DNA of 64,000 nt from Sequoia sempervirens (taxonomy: Eukaryota > Streptophyta > Pinopsida > Cupressales > Cupressaceae), in contig VDFB02139324.1 in the NCBI GenBank assembly GCA_007258455.2, positions 62,001-126,000 on the forward strand. Reading direction: 5' to 3'. The position numbers were made by a program, and so were the translations under genes. The notes under the pieces are model-generated. The model saw only the letters and a list, made by a program, of their open reading frames with translations. It did no database searches and was not told where the DNA came from. The number at the start of each line of letters is the position of its first letter. The stretch's first letter is position 1. This document shows, in pieces, positions 1-9,127 of this stretch.

Positions 1-50
1 GGATAGACTGCTAGATGATGCACAACTACATCTGGATCAAGCCCTAGCAT

Positions 51-263
51 TTATGTGTACGACCATGCAAAGTTAGCTCTACGCTGTTTTAGGAATGTTG
101 TTAGGTTCTTATGTTCTTCATCCAATAGGGATTCAACATAGAAAGTGATCTTGGGCTCATCTTTTGTTCCCACATTGACCAAAGTGGCTTTTTCTATTAA
201 GACTGTTGATTTCTCTAGATGTGTTTTACTAAGGGGGAGATTGAATCCCTCATCCTTGGGCAC
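51..263 (-). pseudogene. Gypsy pol linker leading into reverse transcriptase
   Basis: The 70 codons read as the spacer between protease and RT in plant Ty3/gypsy elements: a short block ending DEPKITFYVESLLDEEH, then a helix, then the conserved FAWSY motif that immediately precedes the RT domain. The window ends before the RT catalytic motifs. It continues the same minus-strand element as the protease and gag pieces to the right. Between 263 and 416 the frame is lost. Confidence 0.75.
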
Positions 264-415
264 CTCAAAGAGGTTTCCACCCTTGGATACATCTTTATTT
301 TTACTATTTTGGGATCATAAAGTGCCACAGTGTGGTTTTCACTCAAAGATCTACAAGTTAGTTGCATGTTATCACTTTTACAACTGAAGGTATCAATCGT
401 CTCCCCATAGTACGC

Positions 416-1144
416 TCATGTGTCTAGCTCTATGTCAAAACCTACCTTGTGATCTTCCCATGGTAAGTTGTCATGGAGTCCCATGAATTCTGAGATTGCT
501 TCATCATTTTTGAATAAATCTAGAATCAATGGTCCTTGTTGGTCCAAATCAATGAGTTGTGGGTACACTAGGCGTATTTCATTTGGTCGGTTGCTTGGGG
601 TGAAGGTTGATGTGGATATCATGAAGAGGGAGTTATTCTCAAATAGGTCAGCAACATCAAGGGGGAATTCATCTAGGGTAGTATTACGCGATGTTGGTAA
701 CCAAGAAGAAGCCTCGGCCCATTTAGCAGAAGTACTTTTGCCAATAAGGGTGACCTTGCTAGTAGTACAACCTAGGCCAAGATTCTTTGGACGTTTCTCA
801 GGAATGATAGGTTCTAGCAAACCATTGTCATTTTGTCCCAGTTTCTCATTCTTGGTATAACCCATGCCCTTCATTATTTGTAAGCCTTTGTTGTCATCTT
901 CCATGGGAAGAACGGGAACAGGTCTTCCGTCCTGATATAGCAGTTTAGAGATATCTTCTTCATTGACATCTTCTTTGTTCAGGTCCCCCCATTTGGTGAA
1001 GGTAGTAGCTGTCATTTTGATGGTTTCTAGGACATTGTTGCTAGGTGTGGATTTCCCATGGGATTTGGGAGAAAGAGGTAACTTTCCCAACACAAAATTA
1101 TCATTTTTTAGCTTATAGTTTCCACAACCATCATCTTGGATCAC
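416..1144 (-). pseudogene. Gypsy pol segment with a G-patch-like motif
   Basis: An open stretch of 242 codons between the protease and the RT linker. Around codons 85-115 it carries a glycine-rich block (KGLQIMKGMGYTKNEKLGQN followed by GLLEPI) that resembles a G-patch, a nucleic-acid-binding motif known next to the protease of some retroelements. The C-terminal half is acidic and has no motif I recognise. It lies 22 bp downstream of the protease end, in a different frame. The G-patch assignment rests on the motif alone. Confidence 0.6.
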
Positions 1145-1165
1145 TGCCTTGATGTCGGGTATGCT

Positions 1166-2074
1166 CTACACAATGAGTGCCTTCATTTCAGAGGTAGGTG
1201 AAAGGGATGATGGGTCAATAAATGAGGTAGTAGGTGTAGGCCCTTCGTCATTCTTGGGTATTTGGGGGATTTTATAGAACTTGGCTTCAAGATTTTTGCA
1301 GTAGTAAAAAGGCTCAGGATCTCCATGGATAGTAACTTCTCTACCCTTGAAAGGAAACTTTACACATTGATGGTAGGTTGAAGCTACAACTTTTAAGGCA
1401 TGGATCCAAGATCGACCAAGTAGTATGTTGTAGGGAAGATCCAGGTCTAACACTTGGCATGTAGTTTCTGCGATGAGGGGGCCCACTTGGATGGGTAGTG
1501 CAATGATGCCTTGTGATACCCGTTCTTGGTCGTCATATTGCCTGATGGTCATACTCTTTGTCTTCTCAATAGTATCCTCTGAATAGCCCAGATTTTTGAT
1601 CTATTGAAGGGTGCAAATGTTTAGACCAACACCTCCATCTACTAAGACTCTTTTAACCTTGTTCTTATGAATGATAACCTCAAGGTGCAAATCACGATTA
1701 TGAGATGGTTGTGATGGTAGGTCTTGCTCTGAGAAGGTGAGGAGATGATTAGTGATATGGCCTACTGTAGCTTGAAGTTTTTTGGTATGTATATCCTTAG
1801 GTATAGATGACTCTAATAAAGCTTTCTCTAAGATTTCCCCATGTGCGGGTGATAGCCTCAATAGTCCCAAGATATAAATTTGTGTGAGGGTCTTTTTAAG
1901 TTGTTCTAAGATATTATTATTGCTAGTGCTTGCCGTTAGCTGAGGAGGTTGTGCCCTAGATTGAGATGGTACCCCTTGGATGGTGACTTCCACATCGTGT
2001 GGAAACTCCACACTCCACACTATTCCCTTTGATGGTGACAACGGTGATGACACTATCACAAGAAGTGACCACAT
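1166..2074 (-). pseudogene. Gypsy aspartic protease, frameshifted
   Basis: Two minus-strand pieces (2074-1601, 1552-1166) together read as a retropepsin. The first ends in VDGGVGLNICTLQ, matching the D-G-G-(S/A)-x-x-N active-site loop with the third small residue replaced by V. The second carries YNILLGRSWIHAL, the conserved LGR-W-I motif of plant gypsy proteases, followed by the usual F-x-G-x-E-V-T-I-x-G strand. They are separated by about 50 bases with a frame change and stop. No product is expected. Confidence 0.75.
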
Positions 2075-2171
2075 TAGAATAGGTATGTTGCACGTTTGTG
2101 TAATCTTTAGCTTTTCTAGTGTTGTTCCCTTTGCTATGATCCGACAGTTGGTTCTTGTATATCTTAAGATC

Positions 2172-3253
2172 CTAGTTACTGGCTAGTACTTCAACATATA
2201 TGGTATTGTTCTCTATAAGGTCTTGGATGATGTTTTTGAGCCTCATGTAGTTTGTCATTTTGTGTCCTTTGATCTTGTGAAAGTCACAAAGGTCGTTCTC
2301 GTTGTACCAGGATGGTTTCTCTTGTGGTTCTTGGTAGTTTTCAAATTTGGGAAATGTTATCTGGTTTGACTCTACCAATTTCTTCATGATGGTTTTGATA
2401 GGTTCTAATAACTGTGTGTACTTGCATTTAGGATAGGTGTTCTTGTTAGGGGTTTTCCTTTGTTGTGATTCAGTGTTGTTGATCTGATTGTTCTGAGGGG
2501 GTGTTGTTTGTTGCAAAATTGGTTGAATGTTAGCAACTTGGTTGTTGTTTGGCGTAGGAGCACTGAGGACTACCTTAGCATCTACCACACCATAATTTTT
2601 TATGTTTTTGTTTTTATCCCAGACACGAGGCTTATCGTTTGAACTAGTTGATGGTCGATTGTCTTTGTAAGCTTGCATATTTCCCTGTGAGATTATATAT
2701 CTCTCGATGTTAAGGGCTCTAGGGAAAATATTGTCATAATATGTGATGCACTGCATTTTTAAGTGGAAGGATAGATCCGAATCTAGATTTTCTATGATAA
2801 TTCCCACTTTTTTTCATTGGGAAGAGGCCATTTTCTCTTACTATCTCTTTCTCTCCACCGTTGTAAGAAATTAGGGAAATTTTCTCCTTTGTTTTGTCTG
2901 AGAGTATAACACTCTTCTAGGCTGACGTCCATGTCAAGTTTAAAGGAGAAGTGATCGATGAATTTATTGATAATTTTGTGAAAAGTTTTGATACTAGGAG
3001 GAAGTTGAGAAAACCAAACCATGACAGAACCTGTTAAACTTCAAGGGAAGAGGCACATTAAATAAGAATCATTGTAAGCAACCTTGATACATATGGCGTT
3101 AAATTCTTTGACATGATCCACATGACTTCCTCTCCCTTTGTATTTATCGAATTTGCAGATTTCAAAGCTGAGAGGGAATAGTACCATTGCAATGTTTTGA
3201 TCTAATGGATAGGGACATAAGTTTTGTGTATGGGGTTTCTTTGTCTTTCCCAT
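2172..3253 (-). pseudogene. Gypsy gag core and degraded zinc knuckle
   Basis: Three adjoining minus-strand pieces (3253-3041, 3022-2792, 2807-2172). The first has the gag N-terminal FEICKFDKYKGRG block; the second has WFSQLPPSIKTFHKIINKF and a LRQNKGENFPNFLQRWRE stretch typical of the retrotransposon gag domain; the third ends in a CDFHKIKGHKMTNYMRLK knuckle in which the last metal ligand is Y instead of C. Just upstream, 3254-3466 translates to a P-rich tail with a TAG where a glutamine is likely. The protein would package the element RNA; here it is broken by frame changes. Confidence 0.8.
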
Positions 3254-3466
3254 CTGAAGGTCCTACATTTCTTGTGACAACACCTTAAGTTGTGATGTTG
3301 GATCGTCTTCGTCTTGCGGGTTTGGTGGAGGAACATATGGTGGGATGATGGATGGGTTGTACGTGGGATTTTAATATGAGGATGTGTTGTATGGGGTGTA
3401 TGGTGGCGTGAGATTTTGTGAAGGCGATTGAGGTGTCGATGTATATGTTCCTAACACATTTGTATT

Positions 3467-4203
3467 TGTAGACACAAAAAATTTTATTAAAGCATCCTCT
3501 TATTCAATTTTTTCCAATCATTAAGTGGATCCAAATATTATTATATTATTATTCTTCATTATATCATAATATAAATTTCCTTCTTTTTGCTATAATTTTC
3601 AAATATTTAATCCATTTATTAATATTATGACCATTTTAATATTCTTCATTGCATCCTTCTTCTAACCTCTTCAAATCCCATTTTATCACCTATTTATCCT
3701 ATTTCACTTCTATTCCACCCATCTCATGCATGTGGGATATACTTCTCCAAGCCAATCTTTTATCCCACATTCATTATGCAATCTGGATTCACCCCGAGGA
3801 TGCCTATTTAAGCATAGCCCCCTCTCATCTTTGATCCATCCACGTTCATTGCACTTTAGTTATCTATGCATCTACTTTGAGCACTCTTTGTTTTCCATTC
3901 TCTTTGATCTTTCCATTTACTACTAGTATTTTGCATCTCTCATCATTTTTAACTTCATTAGAATCTCTCTCTCATATCCAATCAATCATAACCTCTTGTG
4001 TGTGCTTCTAAGAGCATCAATTTATCAACACAAGATTGTGATTGTAGGAAAACAATGGAGTAGATTCCTATTATTATGCATGCATGTTTAGATTAGATAT
4101 TTGTTTTCGCATGTGTGTTTCTTGCAGGTAACTCTATTGGGGATGTGGGAAATCTTAATCTTAATCTCATAAGATTTCAGAACCATTTTTTCCTCCATCT
4201 ACA
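3467..4203 (+). mobile_element. Solo LTR (737 bp) inside the gypsy gag
   Basis: The segment begins TGTAGA and ends TCTACA, a perfect 6-bp terminal inverted repeat with the TG..CA ends of LTRs. It is flanked by GTATT on the left and ATATT on the right, a 4/5 match that fits a slightly decayed 5-bp target duplication. Gag coding character stops on one side and resumes on the other. A TATA-like CTATTTAAG near 3806 suggests plus orientation. It encodes nothing. It most likely arose by recombination between the two LTRs of a full element. Confidence 0.65.
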
Positions 4204-5857
4204 ATATTGGCGATGTTCTTTTGAGGATTACATAGGAACTTTGTTGTTGTTGTTGTTAGGCATACTGTTGAGCTAGTAATACTTGTTGTTGATCTTATTA
4301 TTGTTGTTGCACCACAAGGGCTTATTGTTGGGCCTATTTTGTTGGTGTGCTACTAATGTTACTTGATGGGATTGATGTTTTTGTTGTGCTAAGTCTTCTT
4401 GTTGTGCCGCTAACGCTTGTTGTTGTTGTTGTTGTGTTGCTAAGGCTGCTTGTTGTTGTTGTTGTTGTTGTTGTGCAAATAAGGTTGCTTGATGTTGTTG
4501 TTGTTATTGTTGTGTTGCTAGGGTTGCTTCTTGTTGTTTTTTTTGTTCTTGTTTGATGGCTTGTTGATAGGCGTGTTGTGCTTGCTATAAGAATAAGGCA
4601 TGTGCTTGCAATGTAGGATTAGTTAGTTGTTGGGACATTTGTGATGGATTGTGGGTGTTGATTTTTTGAGTGGGTAGTGGATTGGTGATGAGAGGTTGGG
4701 GGTTCCTTTGGTTCAACATTCCTTGCAAGATAGTGGATTGAGGTGAAGGAATGTAGGTTTGAGGTCCTATTTGATTTTGCATGGTGAAGGGGACTGTGGG
4801 GAAGGATGAGGATAGTGCCATTAGATTGTGCGATGGGAATGACACACTAGGACTTTGAGTCCATTGATTAAAAAGGTATCCTTGTCCCATGTCTTGAGGA
4901 TTTCCTTGTGTTAGGGATGTAGACAAGGTATTACCTAGGTTGATGGGATTTGTGACCAAGGGATTGTTTTGAGATGGGTTGATAATGGATGGGATGGATG
5001 TGTTTTGCAAAACCAATAGTATGGATGAACTAGTTGGAGGGTAGGATAGAGATGTCCCTACTTGCATTAAGGGTTGGATTTGTGTGAGGGTATTTCCCTT
5101 CCCTTTTGGATCTATTTGTGACACTTGGTCCATAGTACTTTGCATAATGGCGAGCACACTTGTGGTACTCATGGGTATGGATGAAGATGCGTGTTCTCGA
5201 TATGTTGAGTTTGTTGTGGAGTAATGAAGTTCAAGGGGTTTATATGGTTGTTTAGGATCTTTTGGAATAAGAGCACCAAAGTTAGGTGTCCAAGTAGTGG
5301 TTTGGGATGGTATTAAGGGTACCCACAAGTGTGTTGCTTTCAAATGGAAGAGTATGGCCAAAGTCCTTAGCAAGGCTAGTTGCAAGACTAGGAGTGGGTG
5401 TTTGATTTAGCCCCAATGATGGAGTTTTGAAGCTTTGTGTCAAATTTTTTGCAAAAAATGATGGGGAAATTGGAGCTACGCTTCCCAAGGCTTGATGTTC
5501 CATGATTTCCACCCTAGTGAGTTCAAATGGATTATTTGTAATGTCTTCAATCTCGTATGGCCCTAATGGAGATGATGGTTGTTGTGATGGGGCAACCTGA
5601 CTTCTTAGATCAAATTCTAGAGGATTTTCATCACTTGAGGTAAATGTGACTTTGGTTTTCTCCATGATTCTCTTGTGTTGTGATCTTTTCTTTACCATAA
5701 ACTTTGGATCACCTCTGGGAGAGTTATGTTGTGATTTGCAATGTTTGAACTCTCTAGTTGAATCATATCTAGGTAAAAGGGATGCTCTAAGTCTTTTTGG
5801 ATCAATGGTGATAATGGGGGATGAAAAGATGAATGATATGGGGAGTGATCTTTGCAA
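4204..5857 (-). pseudogene. Gypsy gag N-terminal extension, P/N/Q-rich
   Basis: Minus-strand reading frames 5857-5282 and 5385-4585 give a low-complexity protein rich in S, P, N, T and Q with no catalytic motif, continuing beyond a TAG at about 4585 into long glutamine runs (4230-4560). It lies directly upstream of the gag core once the inserted LTR at 3467-4203 is set aside, so I read it as the variable N-terminus of the same gag. One frameshift near 5300 and several stops break it. It could alternatively be a separate ORF of the element. Confidence 0.55.
4230..4560 (-). repeat. TTG/CAA trinucleotide repeat (poly-Gln coding on minus strand)
   Basis: Several interrupted runs of TTG on the plus strand, CAA on the minus strand. 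In the minus-strand gag frame they encode runs of glutamine separated by AL, AT or H residues. One CAA has become TAA and one position before the run is TAG. It is part of the decayed gag rather than a neutral microsatellite, although slippage has probably altered its length. Confidence 0.8.
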
Positions 5858-6266
5858 ACGTTTTGGGACAACACTTTTGACTTAAGTTTGATGTTTTGAT
5901 GTTTAGATAAAGGATGTTGATGAACTTGGAAATCTTTCGGGTAGACTCGTGACCTTCAAGATAAACTAGTTCAAAAATGATAACTAACTTAACTAAGTGA
6001 ATGGAAAAGGATTCATTTCACATACAAAGTAGCTAAGTTAGGGGTTGGTTTGATAGATGTTTTAAGTCAAAAGGTGTTGGTGCATTCAAAAAATTTGCAA
6101 AGTTTGGTGAGGTGAAGGATGAAATTTTGATGGAGGGGTGGAGGAAATGTTTGACCCAATGTTGACTTATAGTGAATCATTGTTTGATAAGACCAAGGTA
6201 GTGAGAAACATGCTATACCTCAAGTTTTCAAATCTAAAAGACCCAATGTTTTAGATAAGTGCATTA
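5858..6266. other. Probable 5' leader of the gypsy element, no gene
   Basis: About 400 bases upstream (on the minus strand) of the gag N-terminus, with no reading frame worth reporting. It is cut at 6266 by the insertion of a 2-kb solo LTR and probably resumes at 8314. Confidence 0.4.
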
Positions 6267-8308
6267 TGTAAGGAAAATATAGGGCATCTCAGAGTAACTT
6301 CCAAGAACAGTAGTGCCTTCGGTAACTTTAATTTCGATTAGGTTGCCTCAAAGACATGTACAACTATGTCCTAAAGTGGAAATAGACACAGTTCATTTCC
6401 CACATTGATCCTTCTAAGAGAAGCACATGTAAATTCAACAGCATGCATTAACATATTCTACTACAAGAACCAATAGACATGAAAGATGAGACAGAAACCA
6501 GAACAAACAGATTTACGTGGGGAAAATCCTTTCGGATAAAAAACCCCACACTCCAAAGATTGAGCCATTGTATTATTCAGCAACAAACGGTTACAATACA
6601 ATTTCAGGCTCATAGCCTTTACAGAGATTACATCTTGTTCATTCTGGATACAACCTGGTAGAAAAATCTCCCTGAGAGATCAACCATGGCATTCATGATT
6701 AGGAGAGATTCCAGCAGCATAACTCTGCCTCTCTCTTCCTTTGCTTCGGCCTCATGGATTTGGCCTTTCAGCCAGCCAGTCGGTCCTCTATCGCTCTCTC
6801 TCTGTCTACTCCCTATTCTCAGAACATTCAATGCATACATATATGCATTCGTTCTCAACAACCTCTGTGAATCAGTTTGCTTCCAACTGTCAGATCACAA
6901 CTATCAAATCAACCAGCTCAGTATCGTAGATGTTTCCACTTCCTTGCATAGAAGATAATATGTCCAGGTCACACCACGTAGGACAATCATCCAAATGGTC
7001 AAGGGCGTTCAACTTCTGTTGTCATGTCAATGAGACACTAACCGTGTCTCCCTGATGCCAACACAACTAGCATTCGATATTTCCAAGAGGTTACATCGAG
7101 TCTAGAGAGCTATTGCTAAGACTTCGCCATGTCGCCAAGACCTCACACTGAAGATCACAAGGTATTCCGAAGAGTTCATCAGTCGGCAAGACTATTGCTC
7201 TTCACCCAGACATTACACCGAAGTCTTCAAGTCACATCGACCTCAGCATTCTCATAGGTGAGACAATCGCCATTCGATGAGACATCATACCGAAGTTCAA
7301 AGGTCATATCGATGTTAGCTTTTCCATCGGCAAGACAACCGCAGTTCACCAAGACTTCATACCGAAGTCTTCAAGTCATACCAACGTGAGTATTCCATTT
7401 GGTGAGACAATCATCTTTCGCCAAGACATCACACTGAGCTCTTCATGTTATATCGAAACATCCTAGTCGGCAAGACTTATTGCTTTCGCCAGGAGGTTAC
7501 ACCGAGCCCTTCAAGTCATACCGAAACATCCAACAGTCGGCAAGACTTAAGCTATCGCTGAGGCGTTATACTGACATCAGGATTCCCATCAGCAAGACAA
7601 TCCCTCTTCGCCAAGACATCATACCGATGCCTTCAAGTCATATCGAAGAGTCCAACTATTGGACAGACATTCCACATTTGTTGAGACTTCATACCGAAGT
7701 CCTTGTGTTTCTCCGATGACTCCATTCGCTAGGAGTCTCACTAAAAACACCTGATAACATGTGGCTTTGTCGGCCAAACATACCGCTGTCGCCAAGAGGT
7801 CATAGCAAACCCCTTTCATTACCACAATGACTCCATATGTCGGCGATACATCTCCCTATCGCCAAGACTTCACGCCGAAGTCTTTGTGTTACCACGAAGA
7901 CTCCAAATGTAAACCTGTCAGTGAGACTTACCGCTATCGGTGAGACATCACACCAAAGCAATCCTTTCGGCCAAGGGTCTCCCCGATATCTGATAGACAC
8001 CAATTGTCGGCCAGACATCTCCCAGTCACTAAGACTTCATACCGATAGGAGCAAGTCATACCAATTACCACATCGGCCAGACAGACCAAAGGTCACGCTG
8101 ATATCGGCAAGACTTCCTATCATCACCGAGACATCATTCTGACAGTCTAGGTTACATTGAAGGTTTCAGATGTCGATCACCAAGACATTCAGGAGGTCAC
8201 AGCGACAGTCCAGGATCAACTAGCAGATCGGCCAGACATCTCCTCAGTCTCACCAAAATTTCTCACAAGAGGTTTCAGCCTATGGGATTGAGGCACACAA
8301 TTCCAACA
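6267..8308 (-). mobile_element. Solo LTR (2,042 bp) with perfect 5-bp TSD
   Basis: The ends are TGTAAGG on the left and TTCCAACA on the right, flanked on both sides by exactly CATTA (6262-6266 and 8309-8313). Read on the minus strand it starts TGTTGGAATTGTG, a start common for Copia-type LTRs, which is why minus orientation is preferred. It contains no retroelement protein motif. Most of the right half (about 7090-8280) is a degenerate ~70-bp tandem array. The exact TSD makes a single insertion followed by LTR-LTR recombination the simplest reading. Confidence 0.8.
7090..8280. repeat. Degenerate ~70-bp tandem array within the solo LTR
   Basis: At least 14 imperfect units, each with CGGCAAGAC (or GGTGAGACA), then TTCGCCAAGACATCA, then ACCGAAGTCTTCAAG, then TCATACCGAA and a variable tail. 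Units vary in length from about 50 to 75 bp and drift in sequence, with the right part most degraded. The array holds no convincing coding frame. It dominates what would be the U3 side of the minus-strand LTR, so it may carry promoter or binding elements; that is inference. Confidence 0.75.
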
Positions 8309-8313
8309 CATTA

Positions 8314-9089
8314 TAGTGAAAAAGATAAGGGTTTTGACTCCAAAATAATGCATACAATTTTGGATTGTTCCTTGAAGCATGTTTATAAAATTTTTCTACC
8401 AACCAATCTCTATTTTGGTAAAGTGCTAAAAGGTGTCTTTTGATAGCTTTTGGACTATGATTCCTAAGTTTAAAGTGACGACCTATAGACCTTCTTTTGG
8501 GGATCTTGATTTTGCGTGAGATAATTTAGGAAGGTTCAAGTTTATGAAAGAAAAGGGGATATTTATTGCCATGTGGGTGGTGGTAATATGGGCCTTCCAT
8601 CCAGAATATCATCTTGTTCCTCTTCTTCGTCTAAGATTGTTGTGTTTCTCCACTAAATGGGTGTCTCTTTTGTTTCAAAAGTGAAGCTTCTCAAACTACT
8701 AATTATGTTAGTTTGTTCTTCGTTAATGAGTTCAAAGTTTGGTTGAATGATAGCACCTTTGAGGTCAGGTTGTTCAACAGGAGCGATTGGTCTCCAAATA
8801 GTCATGTGTGGTTCAATTGTGTCAATTTATCTTGCTTAAGTGAGTTTCCTTTTACCACAAACACTTGTCTTGATTATGTTTTCAAACTAGATGTCTATGT
8901 CAAAAACATCACAAATTTCACAAGATCCATTTCGTGAAAAGGATGAAGTTCAAGCCATAGTTTACTTATGTTAACTTTGGAAAATATGGATTGAGATATA
9001 AGTCAAGATATGTCACTATTTTGGAATCAAGCAAAGTATTAAACTAACTCACAAGCATTTACAACCTTAGGTTTAGAATATACTACTTG
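8314..9089. other. Non-coding, probable continuation of gypsy leader
   Basis: AT-rich DNA between the solo LTR and a candidate primer-binding site. Only short chance ORFs occur. Its position fits the leader of the minus-strand gypsy element. Confidence 0.35.
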
Positions 9090-9114
9090 TTGAATCCCCA
9101 CTCGGATTTCTCCA
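9090..9114 (-). promoter_or_regulatory. Candidate primer-binding site of the gypsy element
   Basis: On the plus strand this reads like the 3' end of a tRNA: a T-arm-like TTGAATCCCCACTC followed by seven acceptor bases and CCA. The minus strand therefore begins TGG and is complementary to a tRNA 3' end, as a PBS should be. It lies between the gag leader and DNA with a minus-strand TATA box, as expected for the 5' LTR of the leftward gypsy element. It does not abut a clear LTR ending in CA, which lowers confidence. Confidence 0.35.
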
Positions 9115-9127
9115 AACACTAAGAAAA

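Larger units (their letters stand above)
51..5857 (-). mobile_element. Decayed Ty3/gypsy retrotransposon (gag to start of pol)
   Basis: Read leftwards on the minus strand this stretch holds, in retroelement order, a proline/asparagine/glutamine-rich gag N-terminus, a gag core, a broken zinc knuckle, an aspartic protease, a G-patch-like segment and the linker that precedes reverse transcriptase. RT, RNase H, integrase and the 3' LTR must lie beyond the left edge. Frames change repeatedly and stops interrupt it, so it cannot make its proteins. A 737-bp solo LTR (3467-4203) is inserted in the gag N-terminal region. The order of domains and the FAWSY motif at the edge make the Ty3/gypsy call firm; the lineage within it is not settled. 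Confidence 0.85.

Noticed and set aside
4204..4220. A plus-strand PBS (ATTGGCGATG) after the LTR at 3467-4203, making it a 5' LTR
   Set aside because: The sequence continues in minus-strand gag coding character and near-matching TSDs lie on both sides, so a solo LTR is favoured.
7090..8280. A CRISPR-like array
   Set aside because: Units drift in length and sequence, with no constant repeat and unique spacer pattern, and the DNA is plant nuclear; it is a degenerate tandem array in an LTR.
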